Assembly: GCF_052115485.1 (NCBI RefSeq) | Contig: NZ_JBFRGU010000001.1 | Location: forward strand, 558,001 to 622,000 | Direction: 5' to 3' | Length of the DNA stretch: 64,000 nucleotides | Source: Microvirga sp052115485 | GTDB lineage: Bacteria; Pseudomonadota; Alphaproteobacteria; Rhizobiales; Beijerinckiaceae | Shown: positions 17,378 to 25,049 of the stretch, piece after piece | Numbering within the stretch: position 1 is the first letter of the stretch | How the letters are laid out: each line of letters begins with the position of its first letter | The notes under the pieces: generated by a model | Told to the model about the DNA's origin: nothing | What the model saw: only the letters and a program-made list of their open reading frames with translations | Databases searched by the model: none | Made by a program: the position numbers and the translations under genes

Positions 17378-19513
17378 CTAGCCCTCGATTCGCGAGAAAT
17401 CCGCCACCGTGCGGGTGGCCTCACGAAGGGCGTTGAGAAGCTTCAAACGGTTCTCGCGGAGCGCCAAATCCTCGGAGTTGACGGTCACTTTATCGAAAAA
17501 GGCGTCAACGGCGGGGCGAAGTTCGGCCAAAGCCTTCATCGCGCCCTCGAAATCCTCGCGCATCACATGTTCGCGAGCGTGGCGCGAGGCCGCGTCGAGA
17601 ACATCGAAAAGCACCTTTTCCTCAGGGAGGCCGCGCTCGTGAACGAGCGTGCGATTCGGCTCGCCATCATAAGCCTTATTGTCCTTCTTCTCCTCGATGC
17701 GCAGAATGTTGGCGGCACGGCGATAGCCCGCGAGAAGGTTCGCGCCATCCTCGGCATCGAGGAAGGAACCGAGCGCCTCGACGCGGCGGACGATCATGAG
17801 AAGGTCGTCCCAATCGCCCAATCCAATGGTGGCGTCGATCAAATCGTGGCGTGCACCTTTATCACGCAAACTCACTTTCAAGCGGTCAAAGAAAAATTCT
17901 TGAACCAAATTCAGCAGGATCAACTCCGCCTTTTCAGGATCGCCTTCGCCTGCGCGACCTTGTGCGGTCAGAACTTCGAGCGCCCTCTTTACAGCGTCAT
18001 AGAGTTCGAGACGTAGCTCGTTCTCCAACACCAGCCTAATCACACCCAACGCCGCGCGGCGCAACGCGAACGGATCTTTCGATCCCGTCGGCTTTTCATC
18101 AATCGCCCAGAAGCCCACCAGCGTGTCGATCTTATCCGCCAGCGCCACCGCAACCGACACCGGATCGGTCGGCACGCGGTCGGACGGGCCGAGCGGCTTG
18201 TAGTGCTCTTCGATGGCGAGAGCGACGGAAGGATGCTCGCCCTCGATGGCCGCGTAGTAGCGGCCCATCAGCCCCTGCAACTCGGGAAACTCGCCGACCA
18301 TTTCGGTGACGAGGTCCGCCTTGGCGAGACGCGCGGCGCGCTCAGCGAGAGCAGGCTCCGCGCCGACGATGGGTGCGAGTTCTTTCGCCAGCGCCGCGAT
18401 GCGCTCCACGCGCTCGAACTGCGTGCCGAGCTTTTCGTGGAAGACGATTGATTTCAGCTTTTCGAGACGGTCTTCGAGCTTCGTCTTCTGATCGGTCTGC
18501 CAGAAGAACTTGGCGTCGGAGAGGCGCGCCTGCACCACGCGCTCGTTGCCGCCGACGATGGTTTTGCCGCCATCCTTCGCGACGAGGTTCGCGGTGAGCA
18601 GGAACTTATTGGCGAGCTTGTCCATGCGCGGGTCGAACAGCACGAAACATTTCTGGTTCGCGCGAATAGTCGTGCGGATGACCTCCGGCGGAATTTCCAG
18701 AAAGCTTTCGTCGAAGGACCCCATGAGCACGACCGGCCATTCGACGAGACCGGCGACTTCTTCGAGAAGCCCTTCATCCTCGACGAGTTGGAGGCCTTGC
18801 GCGAAGGCGAGATCCTTCGCGTCGTGCAGGATGATGTCCTTGCGACGGTCCGCATCGAGCACGACTTTGGCGCGCTCCAACGCGGTTACGTAATCATCGA
18901 AGCGCTTCACCCGGATGGCGTCGGGCGCCATGAAGCGATGGCCGTAGGTCACATTGCTCGCGACGATGCCATCGACCTCGAACGGCACGACTTCCGGATC
19001 TTCCGTTTCAGGGCCGAAGGTGCAGACGATGGAGTGGAGCGGGCGCACCCAGCGCAGTGAGCCGGGTTCGGCGGAAGCCGCGCCCCAGCGCATGGATTTC
19101 GGCCACGGGAACGTCTTGACGATCTGCGGCAGGATTTCCGCGAGCACACTTTCAGTCGGCAGGCCGGGCTTCTCGATGATGGCGACGTAGAACTCACCCT
19201 TCTTCGGATCGCTCTCGATCTTCGCCTGCTCGATGGACGTCAGCCCCGCCCCCTTCAGGAAGCCCTGTATGGCCCCCTCCGGCGAGCCGACGCGCGGTCC
19301 TTTACGCTCCTCGCGCACATCCTGCCCCTTCACGGGCAGACCGACGATGTTGAGCGCGAGACGACGCGGCGTGGCGAAAGCCTTCGCGCCCTCATAGAGA
19401 AAACCGCGCTCGACCAGCGCATCGGTGACAAGCTTCTTCAAATCCTCCGCCGCACGACGCTGCATGCGGGCGGGGATTTCTTCGGAAAAGAGTTCAAGGA
19501 GAAGATCGGGCAT
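17378..19513 (-). CDS. glyS: Glycyl-tRNA synthetase beta subunit
   Basis: The 711-residue beta subunit of the alpha2-beta2 glycyl-tRNA synthetase, which binds tRNA-Gly and provides editing/anticodon functions while GlyQ holds the catalytic site. It starts MPDLLLELFSEEIPARMQ, the invariant opening of GlyS, with FATPRRLAL, then GPRVGSPEGAIQGFLKGAG and RWVRPLHSIV. Near residue 480 KPTGSKDPFALRRAALGVIR marks the C-terminal half. ATG 19513 is used because it matches the family start; the upstream GTG at 19531 is inside a repeat. In relatives glyQ and glyS are usually neighbours, but here a DUF559 gene and its repeats lie between them. Confidence 0.97.
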   Translation of the reverse strand: MPDLLLELFSEEIPARMQRRAAEDLKKLVTDALVERGFLYEGAKAFATPRRLALNIVGLPVKGQDVREERKGPRVGSPEGAIQGFLKGAGLTSIEQAKIESDPKKGEFYVAIIEKPGLPTESVLAEILPQIVKTFPWPKSMRWGAASAEPGSLRWVRPLHSIVCTFGPETEDPEVVPFEVDGIVASNVTYGHRFMAPDAIRVKRFDDYVTALERAKVVLDADRRKDIILHDAKDLAFAQGLQLVEDEGLLEEVAGLVEWPVVLMGSFDESFLEIPPEVIRTTIRANQKCFVLFDPRMDKLANKFLLTANLVAKDGGKTIVGGNERVVQARLSDAKFFWQTDQKTKLEDRLEKLKSIVFHEKLGTQFERVERIAALAKELAPIVGAEPALAERAARLAKADLVTEMVGEFPELQGLMGRYYAAIEGEHPSVALAIEEHYKPLGPSDRVPTDPVSVAVALADKIDTLVGFWAIDEKPTGSKDPFALRRAALGVIRLVLENELRLELYDAVKRALEVLTAQGRAGEGDPEKAELILLNLVQEFFFDRLKVSLRDKGARHDLIDATIGLGDWDDLLMIVRRVEALGSFLDAEDGANLLAGYRRAANILRIEEKKDNKAYDGEPNRTLVHERGLPEEKVLFDVLDAASRHAREHVMREDFEGAMKALAELRPAVDAFFDKVTVNSEDLALRENRLKLLNALREATRTVADFSRIEG

Positions 19514-19527
19514 GGCGGTGGCGCCTA

Positions 19528-19968
19528 TCACCCTCCCCTTGAGGGGGAGGGTCGGCCGTCAGGCCGGGGTGGGGTGGGAAGCGCAGTGGCCTCAGAGTTG
19601 AGCGAGCCATACAAGGCCGCATAGATAGTGTCGAGAACGCCTGACATATTCGCGGTCAGTTCGGCATTCCAAAAGCGGATCACACGATAGCCTTCGCTTT
19701 CAAGCCAACGCGTCCTTGCCGCATCCTTCGCCGCAATCTGGTCTTCGGAATGGTGTCCTCCATCGAGCTCGATCAGGAGACGAGCCTTCAAACAGGCGAA
19801 ATCGGCGACGTAAGAGCCGATCGGGACTTGCCGGCGGAAGTGGGTTCCGTAAGTTGGGATGGCCTTTAGGGCGCGCCAGAGCATTTGCTCCGGCTCGGTA
19901 GTGTTCGAGCGGAGTTTCTTAGCCTTGTCACGGCGGAACCGACTGATATCGCCCATGGCTGGTCTCAT
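19528..19968 (-). CDS. DUF559 (Vsr-like PD-(D/E)XK fold) putative endonuclease, inserted between glyQ and glyS
   Basis: A 146-residue DUF559 protein. The domain is complete: LRSNTTEPEQMLWRALKA (residues 19-36), FRRQVPIGSYVADFACL (44-60, with Asp56) and LLIELDGGHH (64-73, with Glu68), ending with YRVIRFWNAEL (94-104). These match the restriction-endonuclease-like fold shared with Vsr, but no substrate is known for the family. ATG 19968 or 19956 are both possible starts. The last 16 residues (PTPPRPDGRPSPSRGG) are encoded entirely by the repeat at 19530-19578, whose end also gives the stop codon. The gene sits 15 bp before glyS. A mirror copy of the repeat lies upstream and supplies the end of glyQ, which looks like insertion of a repeat-nuclease cassette into the operon. 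Confidence 0.88.
   Translation of the reverse strand: MRPAMGDISRFRRDKAKKLRSNTTEPEQMLWRALKAIPTYGTHFRRQVPIGSYVADFACLKARLLIELDGGHHSEDQIAAKDAARTRWLESEGYRVIRFWNAELTANMSGVLDTIYAALYGSLNSEATALPTPPRPDGRPSPSRGG
19530..19578. repeat. DUF559-flanking repeat, left copy (inverted relative to the right copy)
   Basis: The element has three parts: a stem-loop ACCCTCCCC-TTGA-GGGGGAGGGT, a second stem-loop CGGCC-GTCA-GGCCG, and a GGGTGGGGTGGG tail. The reverse complement of the copy at 19978-20028 has the same order of parts, so the two bracket the DUF559 gene as inverted repeats. It encodes the C-terminus of the DUF559 protein. Confidence 0.85.
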
Positions 19969-19977
19969 GTTGCGGAG

Positions 19978-20028
19978 CCACCCCACCCCGGCGCTTACGC
20001 GCCGACCCTCCCCCTCAAGGGGAGGATT
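19978..20028. repeat. DUF559-flanking repeat, right copy
   Basis: Read on the minus strand: ATCCTCCCC-TTGA-GGGGGAGGGT, then CGGCGCGTAAGCGCCG as a hairpin, then GGGTGGGGTGG. It overlaps the 3' end of glyQ: the TTGA loop supplies the glyQ stop codon and the preceding bases encode its last residues (LQSSP). A related inverted pair with no gene inside lies at 31035-31140. Confidence 0.85.
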
Positions 20029-20947
20029 GGAGCCCTCCCCCTTCCGTCTTCAACCACGCCGCGCCGACGGCCTTCACCAGTTCGCGGACGCGCAGGATGT
20101 AACTCTGGCGCTCGGTGACCGAGATCACGCCGCGCGCATCGAGCAGGTTGAAGACATGGCCGGCCTTGAGGGCCTGGTCGTAAGCAGGAAGCACCATGAG
20201 GTGACGATCTCCGGCATCGCCCGCCTCCAGGTATTTCTTGCTCGCGGCTTCGGCGTCACGGAACAGACGAAACAGCATGTCCGTGTCGGAATATTCGAAA
20301 TTGTGCCGTGAATATTCCTGCTCCGCCTGCAGGAACACATCGCGATAAGTGACCTTTTGGTCTCCTTCGAGACCATTGAAGTTCAGGTCATAGATCGATT
20401 CAACACCCTGCAAATACATGGCAAGGCGTTCGAGCCCATAGGTCAATTCGCCAGCGACAGGCGCACACTCGATGCCCGCGACCTGCTGAAAGTAAGTGAA
20501 CTGCGACACTTCCATGCCATCGCACCAGCATTCCCAACCCAGGCCCCACGCGCCGAGCGTCGGGTTTTCCCAATCGTCCTCGACGAAACGGATGTCGTGC
20601 AAGCCGGTATCGATGCCGATGGCCTGAAGCGACTTGATGTAGAGGTCCTGAAGGTTCGGTGGGTTCGGCTTCAGGATGACCTGGAACTGGTAATAATGCT
20701 GGAGGCGGTTCGGGTTTTCGCCGTAACGGCCGTCCTTCGGACGGCGCGAGGGTTGCACATAGGCCGCGCGCCAGGGCTTGGGGCCAAGGGCGCGCAGGGC
20801 CGTGGCCGGATGGGACGTTCCCGCGCCGACTTCCATGTCGTAGGGCTGAAGGATGACGCAACCCTGCTCCGCCCAATAGCGCTGGAGCGTGAGAATGAGG
20901 CCCTGGAAGGAGCGCGCGGGGTTCATGTGCGCGGGTTCGCTCGTCAT
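20015..20947 (-). CDS. glyQ: Glycyl-tRNA synthetase alpha subunit
   Basis: The alpha (catalytic) subunit of the tetrameric bacterial glycyl-tRNA synthetase, about 310 residues. Class II motifs are clear: GLILTLQRYWAEQGCVILQP, then YDMEVGAGTSHPATALRALG, YVQPSRRPKDGRYGENPNRL and YQFQVILKPNP. GWECWCDGMEVSQFTYFQQV and LTYGLERLAMYLQ follow. I use ATG 20947; the frame opens at a TTG (20959) and a further ATG exists at 20926. The C-terminus AWLKTEGGGLQSSP is unusual because its last residues and stop codon come from the repeat at 19978-20028. The partner glyS lies 500 bp downstream, beyond the DUF559 gene. Confidence 0.97.
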   Translation of the reverse strand: MTSEPAHMNPARSFQGLILTLQRYWAEQGCVILQPYDMEVGAGTSHPATALRALGPKPWRAAYVQPSRRPKDGRYGENPNRLQHYYQFQVILKPNPPNLQDLYIKSLQAIGIDTGLHDIRFVEDDWENPTLGAWGLGWECWCDGMEVSQFTYFQQVAGIECAPVAGELTYGLERLAMYLQGVESIYDLNFNGLEGDQKVTYRDVFLQAEQEYSRHNFEYSDTDMLFRLFRDAEAASKKYLEAGDAGDRHLMVLPAYDQALKAGHVFNLLDARGVISVTERQSYILRVRELVKAVGAAWLKTEGGGLQSSP

Positions 20948-21026
20948 GTCGGCGTCCAATGATTTTCAGAATTCAGCCCGAACCCTTGTGATGGCGGGCG
21001 CGTCAAGTCAAGCGTGAGAGGGAGAG

Positions 21027-21128
21027 CGTCATTCCGGGGCCGCGTAGCGGAACCCGGAATCGTTTGCCGTGTGGGCGCATCTCTCATAGCGCGATCCCGG
21101 ATCGCCTGCGGCGTCAGGGATGACGCGG
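21027..21128. repeat. Interspersed palindromic repeat, family 2 (CCGGGATGAC type)
   Basis: It runs from GCGTCATTCCGG to GTCAGGGATGACGCGG and contains the internal pair GGAACCCGGAATCG and GCGATCCCGGATCGCC. Related elements occur at 52184-52384 and 56350-56441. It lies between glyQ and the S49 peptidase gene, both on the minus strand. Confidence 0.7.
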
Positions 21129-21148
21129 TTGGAGTGGAGGATGAAGCC

Positions 21149-22030
21149 CTACAGCCCCAGCCGCGACCACGCGGCCCGTTCCTCCAACACCCCCATCACC
21201 TCGCCGGGATCGAGGAGGCTCGAACTGCTCGACGTCCCCCGGCCAAAGAGACGCCCGATCAGAGGTGGGCGGGCCGGTTCCACCAGTTTGATCTGCACCT
21301 TGTCGCCAAAGCGTTCGCGCAAGATCGAGCGGATATCGCCGAACCCGTCGATGAGGCCGAGGCCGAGCGCTTCGTCGCCGACCCAGAAGGCTCCCGAAAA
21401 CAGATCCTCCCGATCCCGCGCCAACTTTTCGCCGCGCCGCGCCTGGACGAGCCCCATGAACACAGAGTGGATGCGGTTTTGCAGATCCTTGAGCCGCGCC
21501 ACATCGTCGGGGTCTTCCGGCCGGAACGGATCGAGCATCGCCTTGTGCGCGCCTGCCGTGTGGACGCGCCGCTCGATGTCGTAGCGGGCGATGAACCTGT
21601 CGAGCCCGAAGCTTGCCGCCACGACGCCTATGGACCCGACGATGGAGGATGGATCCGCGAAAATCTCGTCCGCCGCGCAAGCAATCATGTATCCGCCCGA
21701 GGCCGCGGCATCCTCCACGAAGGCGATGACCGGCAGCTTCTTCTCCTCGGCCATGGCCCGGATGCGTTTGAAGATCAGATGCGATTGCGCCGCCGAGCCG
21801 CCCGGCGAATTGATGACGAGCGCCACGGCCTTCGCGTCCCGGATCGCAAAAGCACGCTCGAGCAGCGGCGCAACGTTGGCAATGGAAAGGCCAGTCCTGA
21901 GAGGCATCACCGCCCCGATCGGCCCCGAGAGGCGAATGACGGGAACGATGGGATGGGACGCCCGGAACCGGCCGGGCAAAAGCCTTTGAAGGGGGGACGG
22001 GAGCGATTGAAGGAAGGTCGATTGTGTCAT
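21149..22030 (-). CDS. S49-family serine peptidase (SppA/SohB-like)
   Basis: A 293-residue peptidase of the ClpP/crotonase fold, the half-size SppA form that digests signal peptides or membrane protein fragments. Motifs: VALVINSPGGSAAQS (residues 69-83), the nucleophile Ser111 in EDAAASGGYMIACAA, SIVGSIGVV (129-137) and the general base Lys163 in GAHKAMLDPF. ATG 22030 (MTQSTFLQSL) is preferred; an earlier frame start at 22075 adds 15 unconserved residues. There is no convincing N-terminal membrane helix, so it is probably cytoplasmic or peripheral. It is followed by a family-2 repeat and then glyQ. Confidence 0.92.
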   Translation of the reverse strand: MTQSTFLQSLPSPLQRLLPGRFRASHPIVPVIRLSGPIGAVMPLRTGLSIANVAPLLERAFAIRDAKAVALVINSPGGSAAQSHLIFKRIRAMAEEKKLPVIAFVEDAAASGGYMIACAADEIFADPSSIVGSIGVVAASFGLDRFIARYDIERRVHTAGAHKAMLDPFRPEDPDDVARLKDLQNRIHSVFMGLVQARRGEKLARDREDLFSGAFWVGDEALGLGLIDGFGDIRSILRERFGDKVQIKLVEPARPPLIGRLFGRGTSSSSSLLDPGEVMGVLEERAAWSRLGL

Positions 22031-22190
22031 GGAGAACGATGTAGCGCGGAAGGAGCCACTTCCCAAGATGAACATATCGTTAGGGAACTAGTCGGATTCT
22101 GTTCAGCTAAGCTCCCCTAGCCTCTTCCCCAAGGGCAGACGCAAGGTGCCTGCCCCGGGATCATTCGTTCGACAATGCGAGGTATCGATT

Positions 22191-22487
22191 ATGCGCTTTC
22201 TGAAAGTGGCTTTCACTGCTGGAGTTCTCGCCATTGGAGCTCTGGGCGCGACCGCCGCATCAGCCGCTTCAATGCCCTCAGCCGCGATGCAGACGGAGCA
22301 AATGCCCAGCGCAGTTCAGAAAACCTGGCACAATGGCAGGCCGCATTATGTCCCCGCTCAGCGGCCGGGATACAGGCCCCGCCGCCCCGCTCCACGCGTT
22401 GTGTGCCACACGCAATGGCGAACAGTCAGAACCGCACGCGGGACCTTCATCCGCCGTCCTGTCCAGGTCTGTAACCGCCGCTGGTAG
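22191..22487 (+). CDS. Small secreted protein, basic, with C-terminal RRPVQVC motif
   Basis: I do not recognise a family. The 98-residue protein starts at ATG 22191 with a clear signal peptide (MRFLKVAFTAGVLAIGALGA, cleavage near ASA-AS at 25-27). The mature part is short, Pro/Arg-rich (RPGYRPRRPAPRVVCHTQW) and ends RRPVQVCNRRW. Two cysteines (VVCHT and VQVCN) could form one disulfide. The next gene, 110 bp downstream, has the same plan and a related ending, so the two look like diverged duplicates. Periplasmic or outer-surface location is inferred from the signal peptide. Confidence 0.75.
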   Translation: MRFLKVAFTAGVLAIGALGATAASAASMPSAAMQTEQMPSAVQKTWHNGRPHYVPAQRPGYRPRRPAPRVVCHTQWRTVRTARGTFIRRPVQVCNRRW

Positions 22488-22596
22488 AGGTTAGTCGCAA
22501 CAGAGTTTCACCATTAACCCTGTTGCTTTGGAAACCATTCATCTTTGGCGTCGATGCTCTGCACGAAACGTGACGCCCGCAAAAAAGGGATCGAAC

Positions 22597-22881
22597 ATGC
22601 GCAAGCTTATCTACAGCCTCGCGGCTGCCGCGACCCTCGGTTTCGGCGCCTTGACGATGCAGCCCGCTCAGGCCCAGCCTTATTATCCGGGTTATCATCC
22701 CGGCCCCTACGGCAATTATCGCCCCGGCTACCGGCCTTACCGGCACGGCTATCGCCCCGCCTATCATCCCGGCCGGGGCTATTACCGTCCGGCCTATGTC
22801 GCCCCGCGCTGCTGGACGCAGATGCAGCGACATTGGAACGGTTTCGTCTGGGTGCAGCGCCCGGTGCGCGTCTGCCGCTGA
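22597..22881 (+). CDS. Small secreted Tyr/Gly/Pro-rich protein, possible paralogue of the preceding gene
   Basis: A 94-residue exported protein with signal peptide MRKLIYSLAAAATLGFGALT (cleavage near AQA-QP). The mature region consists of degenerate Tyr-Pro-Gly repeats (PYYPGYHPGPYGNYRPGY) and a C-terminal part, CWTQMQRHWNGFVWVQRPVR, followed by VCR. The Cys-Trp and final RPV-x-VC pattern recalls the end of the upstream protein. The ATG at 22597 follows AAAAAGGGATCGAAC. Such proteins are frequent in Rhizobiales and have no known function. A hairpin terminator follows. Confidence 0.75.
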   Translation: MRKLIYSLAAAATLGFGALTMQPAQAQPYYPGYHPGPYGNYRPGYRPYRHGYRPAYHPGRGYYRPAYVAPRCWTQMQRHWNGFVWVQRPVRVCR

Positions 22882-22901
22882 CAAGCTCTTCTTCCGCTCT
22901 T

Positions 22902-22926
22902 CATGGTCGGGCTCAGTCCGGCCATG
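22902..22926. terminator. Hairpin terminator between convergent genes
   Basis: CATGGTCGG-GCTCAGT-CCGGCCATG pairs throughout with one T-G wobble, between the stop of the small secreted protein and the convergent methyltransferase stop. Confidence 0.6.
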
Positions 22927-22942
22927 ACGCGAATCACCCGCT

Positions 22943-23680
22943 TCATACGAGCGTGGCATCACCCCTGTGCAGTGCCTCCGCCTGCAGCGTGAAGTGGCCG
23001 CTCTCTCCATTGAGAATCACCGGCGGCAGGATCGCCAGCGGTGCGCGGCTTCCCTTCAACGCTGAGATCAGCACCCGAATCGCCGGTTGGTCGGCGCTTG
23101 GGTGGACAAACCGCAATTCCACCCCGCCCAGACCCTTTCCGAGAGCTGCGAGACAATCCGCCATTCGGTCCGCACGGTGAATCAGGACAAGCCGCCCCTT
23201 GGGTTTGAGAAGAGCGATGCAAGCGCGCAGCCAGGCTTCCAGCCCCCCTTCCGGCAACGCATGGGCTGCGGCCCGCCGTTCGTGCGGCGAGATTCGCGCC
23301 CGTCCCTCCTCCAGAAACGGAGGATTGGTGACGACGATATCCACACTCTCGGGCGACACGCCCTCGGCGACCCACGAGGCGCGATTCAAAAGATCGGCAA
23401 CCGCCACATGGGCGTTCACATTGTTGAGATCGGCGTTCTTTCGGCAAAGCGCCGCGAGAGCCGGATCGCGCTCGATGAAGACTATCTGCGCCGTCCCTCG
23501 AGCGGCAACCATGAGACCCACAGCGCCGGTCGCGGCTCCCACATCCGCCACCACATCGCCCGGCGATACAGGGGCCGCAGCAGCGAGAAGCACGGCATCG
23601 GTCCCCGCGCGATGGCCTTTTGCGGGCTGCAACAGGCGCACTCGCCCGCCAAGGAGCGAATCGTCGGTGGTCTCAAGCAT
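22943..23680 (-). CDS. SAM-dependent methyltransferase, TrmN6/YfiC-like
   Basis: A 245-residue class I methyltransferase of the group that methylates N6 of adenine, typified by YfiC/TrmN6 acting on A37 of tRNA1(Val). The SAM loop VVADVGAATGAVGLMVAAR (residues 43-61), the acidic IERDP (69-73) and the amino-methylation motif TNPPFLEEG (118-126) are present. The start MLETTDDSLLGGRVRLLQPAKGHRAGTD is typical of the alphaproteobacterial members. Its ATG overlaps the 3' end of the DUF2007 gene by 8 bp, so the two are translationally coupled. Target specificity is inferred from family only. Confidence 0.87.
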   Translation of the reverse strand: MLETTDDSLLGGRVRLLQPAKGHRAGTDAVLLAAAAPVSPGDVVADVGAATGAVGLMVAARGTAQIVFIERDPALAALCRKNADLNNVNAHVAVADLLNRASWVAEGVSPESVDIVVTNPPFLEEGRARISPHERRAAAHALPEGGLEAWLRACIALLKPKGRLVLIHRADRMADCLAALGKGLGGVELRFVHPSADQPAIRVLISALKGSRAPLAILPPVILNGESGHFTLQAEALHRGDATLV

Positions 23681-23897
23681 GGCGCAGTTCGGCCTCCAAC
23701 CCGGCCTCGGTGATCAGGCGACGTGCCTGCGCGGCCCAATCGTCAGGAACCAGAATACGGCGGGGAAAGGCCCCTATCATGCCCTCGAGGGCACTGATAT
23801 GCAGATCGGCCACAAGCACAGGGATATTGGCGTTCTCCAACAAGGATTGTAGGAAGCCGATCGTCACGAGATCGTTCGTGCGGACGATTTCGACCAT
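23673..23897 (-). CDS. DUF2007 domain protein
   Basis: A 74-residue single-domain protein starting MVEIVRTNDLVTIGFLQSLL, with IPVLVADLHISALEGMIGAF and ending ILVPDDWAAQARRLITEAGL. This matches DUF2007 (putative signal-transducing proteins), small alpha-beta proteins of unknown role that are often encoded next to a methyltransferase as here. ATG 23897 is chosen because the family begins there; upstream codons are unconserved and overlap the divergent promoter region of the polyprenyl synthase gene. It overlaps the downstream gene by 8 bp. Confidence 0.82.
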   Translation of the reverse strand: MVEIVRTNDLVTIGFLQSLLENANIPVLVADLHISALEGMIGAFPRRILVPDDWAAQARRLITEAGLEAELRHA

Positions 23898-24013
23898 CGG
23901 TGCCAGGCTCCTTCCTTGCGGCAAGCTTTCGCGTTGCGGCATGGAAACCGCCATGCCACGGTGTGGTCCATATTCCTACCGACCGTTCCGGTCGGCAACC
24001 CGGGTTTAAAGAC

Positions 24014-25033
24014 GTGGGCGTCGTCGTTCCGTTCGAGGAAAAGCATTCAGATAAGAATGCAGGTATCGAAAAGCTCGTTTCCCTTGTGTCTGCGGACATG
24101 GAACGGGTCAATGCGATGATTTTGTCCCGGACGGGATCGGATGTCACGATGATCCCGGAAGTGGCGACCCACCTCATCTCATCCGGCGGCAAGCGCCTGC
24201 GCCCCATGCTGACCCTCGCGACGGCCGGACTCGTCGGCTATCAGGGCGAGGGACACATCAAGCTCGCGGCAAGCGTCGAATTCATGCACACCGCCACCCT
24301 CCTCCACGACGATGTGGTGGATGAAAGCGACATGCGCCGGGGCAAGGTCGCCGCCCGCATCAAATGGGGCAACGAGGCGAGCGTGCTCGTGGGCGATTTC
24401 CTGCTCGGCCAGGCGTTTAAAATGATGGTGGAGGTCGGCTCACTGCGCGCGCTCGATATTCTCTCCTCCGCTGCTTCGGTTATCGCCGAAGGCGAGGTGA
24501 TGCAGCTTGCCGCCGCCAAGAACACCGAGACGACGGAAGACGAATATCTTGCCGTCATTCGCGGCAAGACGGCGGAACTCTTCGCCGCCGCCTGCGAAGT
24601 CGGCCCGGTCATCGCTGAGCGGCCCAAGGCCGAACAGGCGGCTTGCCGTTCCTACGGCATGAATCTCGGCATCGCTTTCCAGCTCGTGGACGATGCTCTC
24701 GATTACGGCGGCACCGCCGCGACCCTCGGCAAGAATGTGGGTGACGATCTGCGCGAAGGGAAGATCACGCTCCCTGTCGTACTCTCTTTCCGTCGCGGGA
24801 ACGATGAAGAGCGCGCGTTCTGGAAGCGGGTGATCGAACAAGGCGAGATCGAGGATGCGGATCTCGAACAGGCCATCGCCATCATGCGTCGGCACCGGGC
24901 GCTGGAGGACACGATCGAACGTGCCCGCCATTACGGCGCCATGGCCCGCGACGCGCTCGCCCTGTTCCCATCGAGCCCGATGAAGCAGGCCCTGCTCGAC
25001 GCGGTCGATTTCTGCATCGCCCGCGCCTATTGA
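24014..25033 (+). CDS. ispB: Polyprenyl diphosphate synthase (octaprenyl/decaprenyl type)
   Basis: A 339-residue trans-prenyltransferase that builds the side chain of ubiquinone from farnesyl diphosphate and isopentenyl diphosphate. The first aspartate-rich motif is LLHDDVVDESD (Asp99, Asp100, Asp103), GGKRLRPML (58-66) binds isopentenyl diphosphate, and the second aspartate-rich motif is QLVDDALDYGG. The frame opens at 23900, but I take GTG 24014 (VGVVVPFEEKHSDK) because relatives begin there. Chain length cannot be fixed from the sequence; C40 or C50 is expected for this group. It is divergent from DUF2007. Confidence 0.92.
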   Translation: MGVVVPFEEKHSDKNAGIEKLVSLVSADMERVNAMILSRTGSDVTMIPEVATHLISSGGKRLRPMLTLATAGLVGYQGEGHIKLAASVEFMHTATLLHDDVVDESDMRRGKVAARIKWGNEASVLVGDFLLGQAFKMMVEVGSLRALDILSSAASVIAEGEVMQLAAAKNTETTEDEYLAVIRGKTAELFAAACEVGPVIAERPKAEQAACRSYGMNLGIAFQLVDDALDYGGTAATLGKNVGDDLREGKITLPVVLSFRRGNDEERAFWKRVIEQGEIEDADLEQAIAIMRRHRALEDTIERARHYGAMARDALALFPSSPMKQALLDAVDFCIARAY

Positions 25034-25049
25034 GGACGCACGCTCTGCG

